58,025 bases of DNA from Hydrogenophaga sp. (GTDB lineage: Bacteria > Pseudomonadota > Gammaproteobacteria > Burkholderiales > Burkholderiaceae_C): contig JAJNQE010000052.1 of assembly GCA_021154985.1 (NCBI GenBank), positions 1 to 58,025 of the forward strand. Reading direction: 5' to 3'. A model generated the notes under the pieces. The model was not told the DNA's origin and did not search any database. It saw nothing but the letters and a program-made list of their open reading frames with translations. Positions 1 to 6,721 of the stretch are shown here, piece by piece. The first letter of the stretch is position 1. Each line of letters starts with the position of its first letter. Both the position numbers and the translations under genes were made by a program.

Positions 1-99
1 GTCAACGTTGTGAAGCGCCGCCGTCGCACGGAGTCCCAAGTCGCCGGAGCGGTAGGCCTCGACGGCATCCAGCTTTTGCTGCTCTGAATATTTTCTCAA
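1..99 (-). CDS. IS3-family transposase OrfA, N-terminal fragment (33 residues visible)
   Basis: A frame opening with TTG at 99 encodes LRKYSEQQKLDAVEAYRSGD followed by LGLRATAALHNVD and stays open to base 1. The pattern (basic N-terminus, Q-K-L-x-A-V-x-A-Y, then a G-rich turn before a second helix) is that of the HTH_Tnp_1 DNA-binding domain of IS3 OrfA proteins. GAGAG lies about 8 bases upstream of the TTG as a possible ribosome site. OrfA normally binds the terminal repeats and is fused to the OrfB integrase by programmed frameshifting; that part is not visible here. Confidence 0.65.
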   Translation of the reverse strand, partial: MRKYSEQQKLDAVEAYRSGDLGLRATAALHNVD

Positions 100-140
100 G
101 TTGGTCTCTCGGGTGAGTCCAACTTTCCGGGGTCAGTTCA
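1..140 (-). mobile_element. IS3-family insertion sequence, 5' end only (continues beyond window)
   Basis: Reading the minus strand from 140, the element begins TGAACTGACCCCGGAAAGTT, which starts with TG and resembles the terminal inverted repeats of IS3-family elements. About 40 bases inside, an open frame encoding an OrfA-like helix-turn-helix protein begins and runs off the window edge. The end lies inside a cysteine-hydrolase gene and supplies that gene's stop codon (TGA at 140-138). The other end, the target duplication and OrfB are outside the window, so the exact IS name cannot be given. Confidence 0.75.
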
Positions 141-479
141 AAACTCGGTGTGCATACCGCAGACGATCAGCTTGTCCACGCCGCGCGCCTTGAGCAGCGC
201 GTCGAGGTCGGTGCCCTGAAAGGTATCGGGCGTGGTCTTGCGCACCCGCAGGTCACCCGCCTCGGCCAACAGCCCATGGGCCAGTTGCCACCCGGCGCTG
301 CCGTGCTCCAGGTACCCCGCGCTGGACTCGTGCTGGATGAACACCACAGGCCAGCCGACGCCGCGCACCTGGGCGGCCACGCGGTTGATGCGCGCGATCA
401 CTTCGTCGGATTCGAAAGCGCGGCCCTCGCCTTCGCAGAGGCCTTGTTGAACGTCGATGATGAGCAGTGCGGTGGTCAT
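138..479 (-). pseudogene. Isochorismatase-family cysteine hydrolase, truncated by the IS element
   Basis: The N-terminal 113 residues read clearly as the isochorismatase/nicotinamidase fold: ALLIIDVQQG with catalytic Asp9, and a conserved Lys81 in VRKTTPDTF. The frame stops after CGMHTEF. In this family the next residues are the nucleophile Cys followed by V-x-T-T, so the IS element entered exactly at the Cys codon: its terminal TGA supplies a stop where TGC/TGT is expected. The last third of the protein and the nucleophile are lost, so the product cannot be an active hydrolase. The intact gene would be about 180-190 codons. The gene sits 45 bases downstream of the EthD-like gene on the same strand, probably one former operon. 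Confidence 0.85.
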
Positions 480-524
480 GGATGGCGGAACCCTGGTTTT
501 GCCCTGTTGGTCAGCGTCAGTGTG

Positions 525-1205
525 TCAGACACGCATGTCGGCTGCGGTGAGCGAGTGGGCCGCCTCAAAGCTCATACCCACCGCCTCGGTGGCGCCGTGC
601 TGCGCCAGCGCCGAGGCATTGAGATCGCCGTTCGCCAGCCCGGCAACGGCAGCGCGATCAAAGCCGGTTGCAAGCAAGGCCCAGTCCACCCCGGTGTCGG
701 CACCCCGGATGCGTTGCTCGGCCGTCATCTCGGGCGTGAGGCCGCTGCGCAGCAGGTGCACGCTGCTCAGGCCGCGCCGCTCGGGAAGCCCGGGCAGCAG
801 ATCTTGCGTCAGCCACGATTCCAGTAACGCCTCTTTGCCCACCCCAGGCTTGAAACGAAACAGCAGGCCCGAGTGGCCCATGCCATGCCCGTGGCTGCTG
901 GCCACCGAGCACAGGCCACGCGTCATGCCCCGGTAGTGCGGCATCATTTTTTGCGTCCACGGCGAGGGATTGTTGAGCCGCTCCAGGTAAGCGGGCGAGG
1001 CCAGTGTGTCCAGGCGCTCGACTTCGTAAAGCACCATGTACCGCGGCGTCCCCGACGTGGCCACCCAGCGCGTGCCGCGGAGAAAGCCCGGAATCGACAA
1101 GCGCTCCGGCAAGTGTTCGTGCGTGTGCCAGTCGTCATGTTCGGCGATGGCCTCTTCGACGATATCGAAGGTGAGCAGCATGGCGGCGTGTCCGAGCAAG
1201 GGCAT
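525..1205 (-). CDS. EthD/DUF4286-like dimeric alpha-beta barrel protein
   Basis: The protein has 226 residues and starts MPLLGHAAMLLTFDI. The segment DDWHTHEHLPERLSIPGFLRG is the hallmark of DUF4286/EthD-like ferredoxin-fold proteins, where W-H-x-x-E-H-x-x-E lines the small barrel. A second half beginning near residue 120 (HSGLLFRFKP) looks like a repeat of the barrel, so one chain may form both halves. No catalytic activity can be assigned. It lies between a PPC-domain gene and the disrupted cysteine hydrolase on the same strand, which suggests a small catabolic operon. The ATG at 1205 is preferred because upstream in-frame sequence overlaps the PPC gene and shows no family similarity. Confidence 0.7.
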   Translation of the reverse strand: MPLLGHAAMLLTFDIVEEAIAEHDDWHTHEHLPERLSIPGFLRGTRWVATSGTPRYMVLYEVERLDTLASPAYLERLNNPSPWTQKMMPHYRGMTRGLCSVASSHGHGMGHSGLLFRFKPGVGKEALLESWLTQDLLPGLPERRGLSSVHLLRSGLTPEMTAEQRIRGADTGVDWALLATGFDRAAVAGLANGDLNASALAQHGATEAVGMSFEAAHSLTAADMRV

Positions 1206-1246
1206 GGATGTTCTTTCAGAGGAAACCGGACTCCGGGGTGGCCAGT

Positions 1247-1318
1247 TCAACGGGCGCGCATCTCCACCACACGGCCGATGCAGCCAGGGAGATCGCCAGC
1301 GTGGATGTTCACGGCCAT
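1247..1318 (-). pseudogene. Possible 5' remnant of a GNAT acetyltransferase gene (23 codons)
   Basis: An ATG overlapping the stop of the PPC gene (TGATG) opens a 23-codon frame, MAVNIHAGDLPGCIGRVVEM then RAR, followed by TGA. The wording resembles the N-terminus of GNAT acetyltransferases (I-R-x-G-D-L-x-x-I-x-x-V-V-x-x-H-x-x-Y-Y). Only about 40 bases separate the stop from the next gene, so the rest of such a gene is missing. It may be a deletion remnant, a tiny coupled ORF, or chance. Assigned by eye only. Confidence 0.3.
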
Positions 1319-1737
1319 CACGCCGTTGGCCGGACAAGCAGCTCGTTGAACCCGGTCGCTGCATCGTGCTCGCGCGTGAGCGTGCCGCGCGGCAGCAGTG
1401 CCAGCAGCACCTCGGCCGTGGTTCGGACGGTGCAGCCGTAGCCCAGGTGACCGCCGTGCACACGGCCCTGCGCGTCGGACACCGACACATGCAGGTGCGC
1501 ACCCGCCCCGCTGAGGCTGCCGGACAGGCTCACGATTTCAAGCGGCCCGGCGATCTCGACGACGTCGGGCGCGTCCGCGTACCGAAGGCTGGCCTGCACC
1601 AGGCTGCCGATGCCGGCCACAACAAAGGCGGAATCGGTACCGTGGCTGGCCAGGATCGCTTCGAGGCCGCGCCGGAGGTCGGTGCCGGGAGAGAGTCGAA
1701 GAGGGAGGAGGGGCATGCGTGTTTGAGACTCAACCAT
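1318..1737 (-). CDS. PPC/DUF296 (PD1-like) domain protein
   Basis: The 139 residues fit one PPC domain: MPLLPLRLSPGTDLRRGLEA, then SAFVVAGIGSLVQASLRYAD, EIVSLSGSLS, and G-A-H-L-H-V-S-V-S-D-A-x-G-x-V-x-G-G-H-L-G. The last motif carries the His residues that in bacterial members can bind a metal. Stand-alone bacterial PPC proteins form trimers; their function is largely unknown, though plant relatives carry AT-hook DNA-binding domains. Starts at 1737 or 1716 are both possible. It is divergent from the HDAC-family gene across about 150 bases and heads the minus-strand run that ends in the disrupted hydrolase. Confidence 0.75.
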   Translation of the reverse strand: MVESQTRMPLLPLRLSPGTDLRRGLEAILASHGTDSAFVVAGIGSLVQASLRYADAPDVVEIAGPLEIVSLSGSLSGAGAHLHVSVSDAQGRVHGGHLGYGCTVRTTAEVLLALLPRGTLTREHDAATGFNELLVRPTA

Positions 1738-1888
1738 CGAGAAAGGCCTGGACACTTTTCCACCCCGCTGGGCTCCGACGCATTCTGCCTGCTGGCATCG
1801 TTCTGACCAACAACGCGAGCACACCAGGCGACTGCCGTTCAGAGGTACAAACAGGCACATCCTTAACACGCCATCCGCCCTCCCTCCC

Positions 1889-2953
1889 ATGAAAACCTTC
1901 CACAACCCCCACCACGCCGCCCACGCCGGCCAGCAAGAAATGTTTCGCGGCCGCATGGTGCCCTGCCACGAGGTGCCCGCGCGGCTCGACTTTGTGTTGG
2001 CCGAACTGCAGCGCCGCCCACTGGGACCGCTGCAAACACCCGAAGTGAACGACGCTGCGCTGGATGCGGCGATTGCCAGTGTCCACAGCAAGCGCTACGT
2101 GGATTTCCTCCGCGGCGCCTGGGCCGAGTGGGTGGCCATGGACCCGGCCAACGCCGAGCGCGATGCCCTGCCCTCGGTGTGGCCGCTGGCCAACCGCCAC
2201 GGCTTTCGCAACGATTTGTTGCCCACCAACTTTGCCGCGCGGCTGGGTTTGTTCAGCTTCGATTCGGGTTCGCCCCTGACGGCGGGCACCTGGGCGGCAG
2301 CGCGCGGCGGCGCGGCCTGCGCGCTGGCGGCGGCGCTGGACGTGGCGGGTGGGGCACGCAGCGCGTTTGCGCTCTCGCGCCCGCCCGGCCACCACGCGGG
2401 GCCCGATTTTCTGGGGGGCTACTGTTTCCTGAACAACGCCGCCATTGCCGCGCAGACACTGCGCGACGCAGGCCATGCGAAGGTGGCGATGCTCGACGTG
2501 GACTACCACCACGGCAACGGCACGCAGACCGTCTTTTACGAACGCGCCGACGTGTTCACCGTCTCCATCCACGGCGACCCCTCCACCGAATACCCCTTTT
2601 TTCTGGGCCATGCGGACGAGCGGGGTGCGGGCGCCGGCGAAGGTTTCAACCTGAACCTGCCGCTGCCGCGCGGCACCGGGTTTGAAGCGTGGCACACCAC
2701 GCTGGCCACCGCCCTGCAGGCGGTGCAGCGCTTCGGCGCCACCGCCCTGGTGGTGCCCATGGGGCTGGACACGTTTGAAGGCGACCCGATCTCGGGCTTC
2801 ACCTTGAAGAGCGCCGACTATTTCGCCGTGGGCAAGGCCCTGGCAGGCGCTGGGCTGCCCACGGTGTTCACGTTCGAAGGCGGTTACGCGGTGGACGAGG
2901 TGGGCACCAACGCCGTGAACCTGCTGCAAGGCTTTGAGCAATCAGCCGTCTGA
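1889..2953 (+). CDS. HDAC-family deacetylase (acetylpolyamine amidohydrolase-like)
   Basis: The 354-residue protein carries the full class II HDAC catalytic set: RPPGHHA with His158/His159, the glycine-rich GPDFLGGYCFLNNAA segment, zinc ligands Asp195 and His197 in DVDYHHGNGTQ, Asp284 in MGLDTFEGDP, and the transition-state Tyr323 in EGGYAVDE. In bacteria such enzymes remove acetyl groups from acetylpolyamines, acetylated short-chain amines or some proteins. The length matches acetylpolyamine amidohydrolases (about 340 residues). The true substrate cannot be read from sequence. Start: ATG at 1889, which begins MKTFHNPHHAAH as in relatives. Confidence 0.88.
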   Translation: MKTFHNPHHAAHAGQQEMFRGRMVPCHEVPARLDFVLAELQRRPLGPLQTPEVNDAALDAAIASVHSKRYVDFLRGAWAEWVAMDPANAERDALPSVWPLANRHGFRNDLLPTNFAARLGLFSFDSGSPLTAGTWAAARGGAACALAAALDVAGGARSAFALSRPPGHHAGPDFLGGYCFLNNAAIAAQTLRDAGHAKVAMLDVDYHHGNGTQTVFYERADVFTVSIHGDPSTEYPFFLGHADERGAGAGEGFNLNLPLPRGTGFEAWHTTLATALQAVQRFGATALVVPMGLDTFEGDPISGFTLKSADYFAVGKALAGAGLPTVFTFEGGYAVDEVGTNAVNLLQGFEQSAV

Positions 2954-2974
2954 CCGTGTGTTGGCCGGCCCCTG

Positions 2975-2992
2975 GCGTGACGCCTGTCACGC
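2975..2992 (+). terminator. Stem-loop after the HDAC-family gene
   Basis: GCGTGAC and GTCACGC form a perfect 7-bp stem around a GCCT loop, 21 bases after the stop codon. There is no T-run, so it may end transcription Rho-dependently or only stabilise the 3' end. The 198-base gap to the DUF3034 gene otherwise holds only presumed promoter sequence. Confidence 0.4.
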
Positions 2993-3151
2993 AGGGCGCC
3001 TGAAAATCCGCTGATTCGGGCCGACGAAGCCCAGACGAAGCCATGGGTGATGGCCGGTTGAATCCAGTTCGCGGCATGTTGCGTATCCAGAGGGTCAGGC
3101 ACAGCTGCCCCTTGCAAGGGGCTTTCATCAACACCCCACGGCCGATCCAAC

Positions 3152-4099
3152 ATGCCCTTCTTGACCTCCCTCCCCACCCGCCAGGCCGCGCGCCTGCTCC
3201 CCCTGGCCGCAGCCGCTGCGCTGCTGACCGCCGCCCCCGCCCACGCAGACACCGGCAAGCTGCTGCTCACCGGCGGCGTGAGCAGCGTCGAAGGCGCGGC
3301 CGGCGGCGGCATTTCACCCTGGGCCGTGATCGGCAGCCAGGCCACCGAGGGTGAAGTTGGCGTGTCGGCCTATGCGAGCCGCGCCGTGACCCGCGACTAC
3401 GGCCTCACCGCCTACGGCGTGGCGGTGGGCATCCACGACCGTGTGGAACTCTCGCTGGGGCACCAGAATTTCGACACCGGCATCACCGGCACAGGCCTGA
3501 ACCTGCCGGGCCTGCGCCTGAAGCAGGACATCGTGGGCGCCAAGGTGCGCGTGGCCGGCGACGCCGTGCTCGACAGCGACAGCCTCATGCCGCAGATCGC
3601 CGTGGGCGTGCAGTTCAAACGCCTGCAGTCCTCGGGCTTGGACGGCACGCTCAATGCGCTGGGCGCCAAACGCAGCGGCGCCGACGTGTACGTGAGCGCC
3701 ACCAAACTGTTCCTCGCGCAAGGCATCCTGGTCAACGGCACGCTGCGCGCGACCAAGGCCAACCAGGGCGGCCTGCTGGGCTTTGGCGCCACGCTGGGCG
3801 GCGCCGACAACGGCTACGAGTTTCAGCCCGAAATCTCGGTGGCCTACCTGATCAACAGCAAGCTGGCCGTGGGCTTTGAATACCGCGCCATGCCCAACAA
3901 GCTGCAGCGCGCCGGTCAGGCCGCGGGCCTGGGCGCCGGCCTGCGCGCCGACGACTGGAAAGACATCTTCATCGCGTACGCACCGAGCAAAAACGTCTCA
4001 CTGACCGCCGCCTACGTGGACCTGGGCCGCATCGTGCCGGCCACCACCAGCGGGCGCAAGCAGACCGGCGTGTACGTCTCGGCCCAGCTCGCTTTCTGA
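3152..4099 (+). CDS. DUF3034 family outer-membrane-like protein
   Basis: The 315-residue protein has a Sec signal peptide (hydrophobic AARLLPLAAAAALLTAAPAHA, cleavage near residue 33). The mature part alternates short amphipathic strands and ends in VYVSAQLAF, with the terminal Phe typical of outer-membrane beta-barrels. The family is DUF3034, recognised from GKLLLTGGVSSVEGAAGGGI and the AVTRDYGLTAYGVAVGIHDRVE region. Function is unknown. It heads a tight cluster with an exported truncated haemoglobin (23-base gap), a periplasmic cupredoxin, an ECF sigma factor and an anti-sigma factor, implying a role at the cell envelope controlled by that sigma factor. Confidence 0.8.
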   Translation: MPFLTSLPTRQAARLLPLAAAAALLTAAPAHADTGKLLLTGGVSSVEGAAGGGISPWAVIGSQATEGEVGVSAYASRAVTRDYGLTAYGVAVGIHDRVELSLGHQNFDTGITGTGLNLPGLRLKQDIVGAKVRVAGDAVLDSDSLMPQIAVGVQFKRLQSSGLDGTLNALGAKRSGADVYVSATKLFLAQGILVNGTLRATKANQGGLLGFGATLGGADNGYEFQPEISVAYLINSKLAVGFEYRAMPNKLQRAGQAAGLGAGLRADDWKDIFIAYAPSKNVSLTAAYVDLGRIVPATTSGRKQTGVYVSAQLAF

Positions 4100-4122
4100 A
4101 CCCTTCACCTTTGAGCTTCAAC

Positions 4123-4599
4123 ATGAAACACCTCATCTCTGCCACCGCCCTCACCCTGCTCGCCCTGGCCAGCGGCGCCACCCTCGCGCAGGCCATGCAG
4201 CCCCAACCCAGCGCCGCCAGCGCCTACCCCGTGGCGCCGGCCGCCGGCCTGTACCAGGCCTTTGGCGAAGAAGCCGGCATCCGCAGCCTCATGGACGACT
4301 TCGTCGTGCGCCTCAAGGCCGACCCACGCATCGGCGAACAGTTCAAGGACACCAACCTGACAAACCTGGCCAAGTCCCTGAGCGACCAGCTCTGCCAGCT
4401 CTCGGGCGGCCCCTGCGTCTACAAAGGCCCCGACATGAAAACCGCGCACGCTGACCGCGACACCACCCGCGCCCAGTTCAACGCGCTGGTGGAAGTGCTG
4501 CAGCAGAGCATGGACGCGCGCGGCATTCCGTTCACACGCCAGAACCAGATGCTCGCGCTGCTGGCCCCGATGCACCGCGACGTGATCACCGTTCGCTGA
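4123..4599 (+). CDS. Exported group-1 truncated haemoglobin
   Basis: After a clear signal peptide (MKHLISATALTLLALASGAT, cut near LAQA) follows a truncated-globin core: LYQAFGEEAGIRSLMDDFV, then ADPRIGEQF, QLCQLSGGPCVYKGPDMKTAHA, with His109 as the likely proximal heme ligand (F8). The usual B10 Tyr position reads Val (DDFVVRL), so ligand binding may differ from the NO-detoxifying TrHbN type. Most truncated haemoglobins are cytosolic, so export is unusual. ATG at 4123 is used; a TTG at 4111 would add four residues before the signal peptide. Gene order with a cupredoxin and ECF sigma suggests periplasmic redox or ligand sensing. Confidence 0.85.
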   Translation: MKHLISATALTLLALASGATLAQAMQPQPSAASAYPVAPAAGLYQAFGEEAGIRSLMDDFVVRLKADPRIGEQFKDTNLTNLAKSLSDQLCQLSGGPCVYKGPDMKTAHADRDTTRAQFNALVEVLQQSMDARGIPFTRQNQMLALLAPMHRDVITVR

Positions 4600-4618
4600 C
4601 CCACCGACCAGGCCCGAC

Positions 4619-5272
4619 ATGAAACCAACCACCACCCTCTGGCTGATCGCCGCCGCGCTGCTGCCGATGGCGGCCCACGCCGCCACCGTGCAGGTGACCG
4701 TGCTCGCACGCGACGGCAAACCCCTGGCCGATGCGGTGGTGGTGATCGAGCCCACGGCGGGCGCCAAACCCGCTGCACCAGCCCCAAAAGCAACGGTCAT
4801 CACCCAGGAGAAGATGCAGTTCGTCCCCAGCACCAGCGTGGTACCGGTGGGCTCCAAAGTGACCTTCACCAACCTCGACAGCTGGGAACACCATGTGCGC
4901 GGCACACCTGCGGGTCTCGCGTCGCTGAATGCCGGAGCCTCCACCGGTTTCGAACTGCGCCTGGACGGCAAGGCCGAGGGCAAGGACCCGGCCAGCACCG
5001 AGGTGACCCTGACCAAAGCCGGCGCCATGCAACTGGGCTGCCACCTGCACGGCTCCATGCGCGGCTTCATCTTTGTGGCCGACTCACCCTGGACGGTGCA
5101 GACCGACGCCAATGGCGTGGCCACCCTGCAAGGCGTGCCCGAGGGCGCCGCCAAGGTGCGGGTGGTGCATGCCGACCAGCTCATCGAACCCCCGCTGGTC
5201 GCGGTCAACATCACACCGGTCTCGGCCCTGAGCCTGCCCACCCAGGTCCAGCCGCGTCGGCGCCGCCCATGA
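4619..5272 (+). CDS. Periplasmic cupredoxin-domain protein
   Basis: Signal peptide MKPTTTLWLIAAALLPMAAH precedes a carboxypeptidase-regulatory-like strand region (VQVTVLARDGKPLADAVVVI) and a plastocyanin-like domain. Type-1 copper ligands are visible: His91 or His92 in WEHHVRG, Cys141, His144 and Met147 in GCHLHGSM. The C-terminus returns to a beta-sandwich (LQGVPEGAAKVRVVHAD). Proteins of this layout are often labelled methylamine-utilisation-like, but no such pathway is present here. It probably transfers electrons or handles copper in the periplasm. Its stop overlaps an in-frame ATG of the sigma factor frame (ATGA at 5269), and the truncated haemoglobin ends 19 bases upstream. Confidence 0.8.
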   Translation: MKPTTTLWLIAAALLPMAAHAATVQVTVLARDGKPLADAVVVIEPTAGAKPAAPAPKATVITQEKMQFVPSTSVVPVGSKVTFTNLDSWEHHVRGTPAGLASLNAGASTGFELRLDGKAEGKDPASTEVTLTKAGAMQLGCHLHGSMRGFIFVADSPWTVQTDANGVATLQGVPEGAAKVRVVHADQLIEPPLVAVNITPVSALSLPTQVQPRRRRP

Positions 5273-5300
5273 GCGGTCTGCCCGCTTTCTTCCATGTCCC

Positions 5301-5325
5301 GGAACAGGCATGGGGCAAGCGCGTA
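5301..5325 (+). promoter_or_regulatory. Candidate ECF-sigma promoter (GGAAC-N16-CGTA)
   Basis: GGAAC at 5301-5305 and CGTA at 5322-5325 are separated by 16 bases, the classic layout of ECF-type promoters, and lie just before the preferred ATG of the sigma gene at 5341. This would fit autoregulation. The predicted transcript would have a very short leader, which weakens the case. Confidence 0.35.
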
Positions 5326-5340
5326 CCGCACAATGTCTGC

Positions 5341-5913
5341 ATGAGCGCACAACCCGACGACCTGCTGATGGACCTGATCGACCGCGTGGCCCAACGCGAC
5401 GAAGCCGCCCTCAAGGCCCTTTACGACCTGACCTCGTCCAAGCTGTATGGCCTGTCCATGCGCGTGGTGGGCAAGGCCGAGTGGGCCGAAGATGCGCTGC
5501 AGGAAACCTTTCTCCAGGTCTGGCGCAGCGCGGGCGATTACCGCGCTTCGCTCAGCCCACCCATGGCCTGGCTGGGCCTGATCGTGCGCAGCCGCTCGCT
5601 CGACTATTTGCGCCGACGCAGTGCCGAGCGAACCCACCTCACCGACGAAATCGACGACGCGATGGCCGACACCATGGAGGGTGATTCGCCGAACCCCATG
5701 GACACCACCCTGGCCAGCCAGCAGGCCTGGGCGCTGCACCAGTGCCTGGGCAAGCTGGAGCACCGCCAGCGCGAGGTGGTGAGCCTGGCCTACCTGCGCG
5801 ACCTGAGCCACAGCGAACTGGCCGAGCAGCTCAGCCTGCCCCTGGGCACCGTGAAAACCTGGATCCGCCGCGGACTGGACCAGTTGCGCACCTGCATGGC
5901 GCGCTTTGCGTGA
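5341..5913 (+). CDS. ECF RNA polymerase sigma factor
   Basis: The 190-residue protein has region 2 (DEAALKALYDLTSSKLYGLSMR, then AEDALQETFLQVWRSAGDY, with D-A-L-Q-E-T-F-x-x-V-W diagnostic) and region 4 (LEHRQREVVSLAYLRDLSHS and GTVKTWIRRGLDQLR). There is no region 1.1 or 3, so it is group IV. Upstream ATG at 5269 would add 24 residues unlike any sigma factor and overlaps the cupredoxin stop, so 5341 is preferred. The anti-sigma gene follows after 10 bases. The likely regulon includes the three envelope proteins just upstream. Confidence 0.92.
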   Translation: MSAQPDDLLMDLIDRVAQRDEAALKALYDLTSSKLYGLSMRVVGKAEWAEDALQETFLQVWRSAGDYRASLSPPMAWLGLIVRSRSLDYLRRRSAERTHLTDEIDDAMADTMEGDSPNPMDTTLASQQAWALHQCLGKLEHRQREVVSLAYLRDLSHSELAEQLSLPLGTVKTWIRRGLDQLRTCMARFA

Positions 5914-5923
5914 AGAAACTGCC

Positions 5924-6703
5924 ATGAACCTGATCCAACACCCCGAACTGCTCGACCGACTCGCCGCCGCCCACGCGCTGGGCACCCTGCGTGGCGGCGC
6001 GCGCCGCCGCTTCGAGGCCATGGCGCGTGAACAAGCCCCGGTGCGTGCGGCTGCGCTGGTGTGGCAAAGCCGGGTGTCCAGCATGAACGAGCTGCAAACC
6101 CCTCAACAGCCGGCACCCGCCGTGTGGACGCGCATCGACAACCTGGTGCAGGGCGAGCGCCAGCAGCAAACCATGGCCGCCGCCCGCGCCCAACCCGCCA
6201 AGCCACCAGCCACCGGCTGGCTGCGCAGCCTCGCGCTGTGGCGTGGCGCCACCGCCGCCGGTGCGCTGGCCACCGTGTTTGCGCTCGTCACCGCCGTGGG
6301 CCTGCGCGACAACCTGGGAGCGCAGATCAACGAACTGCAGGCCAGGCTCTCAGCCACACCGCAAATCGAATACGTGGCCGTGCTCAACGATGACAAGGCC
6401 AGCGCCTCGATGCTGGTCACCTTCGACCCGAAGAACGGCAAGCTCACCCTGCAGCGCGTGGGCGGTTTTCAGGAAGCGAGCGACAAGTCGCTGCAGCTGT
6501 GGGCACTGCCTCCCTCGGGTGGCCCGCGCTCACTCGGTGTGCTGAGCCAGGAACGTCTGCTGCAACTCGCGGCGGGCGAAGGCGACGTGCGCGAAGTACC
6601 CGCCCTGGCCATCAGTCTGGAGCCCAAAGGCGGCGTGCCCAGCGAACGCGGCCCGACCGGACCGGTGCTGTTCAAGGGTGCGCTGATCCAGAAGATGATC
6701 TGA
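5924..6703 (+). CDS. Anti-sigma factor (anti-sigma-K / RskA type)
   Basis: The 259-residue protein begins with an N-terminal helical domain rich in E, L and R (HPELLDRLAAAHALGTLRGG then ARRRFE), the anti-sigma zinc-finger-like fold without an obvious HxxxCxxC zinc site. A single membrane segment follows (GATAAGALATVFALVTAVGL, residues about 108-128), and a periplasmic domain with the RskA wording SLQLWALPPSGGPRSLGVL. It would hold the upstream sigma factor at the membrane and release it on a periplasmic signal. With exported haem and copper proteins as neighbours, that signal could be redox or a gaseous ligand; this is inference. Confidence 0.88.
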   Translation: MNLIQHPELLDRLAAAHALGTLRGGARRRFEAMAREQAPVRAAALVWQSRVSSMNELQTPQQPAPAVWTRIDNLVQGERQQQTMAAARAQPAKPPATGWLRSLALWRGATAAGALATVFALVTAVGLRDNLGAQINELQARLSATPQIEYVAVLNDDKASASMLVTFDPKNGKLTLQRVGGFQEASDKSLQLWALPPSGGPRSLGVLSQERLLQLAAGEGDVREVPALAISLEPKGGVPSERGPTGPVLFKGALIQKMI

Positions 6704-6721
6704 CACCGGCGCACCGGGCGG

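Noticed and set aside
5269..5340. ATG 5269 as the sigma factor start
   Set aside because: The 24 added residues do not resemble sigma region 2, although the ATGA overlap with the cupredoxin gene makes it not impossible.
4105..6084. A 659-residue minus-strand open frame opposite the globin, cupredoxin and sigma genes
   Set aside because: The plus-strand genes carry clear motifs and signal peptides; the antisense frame is low-complexity and lacks any domain.
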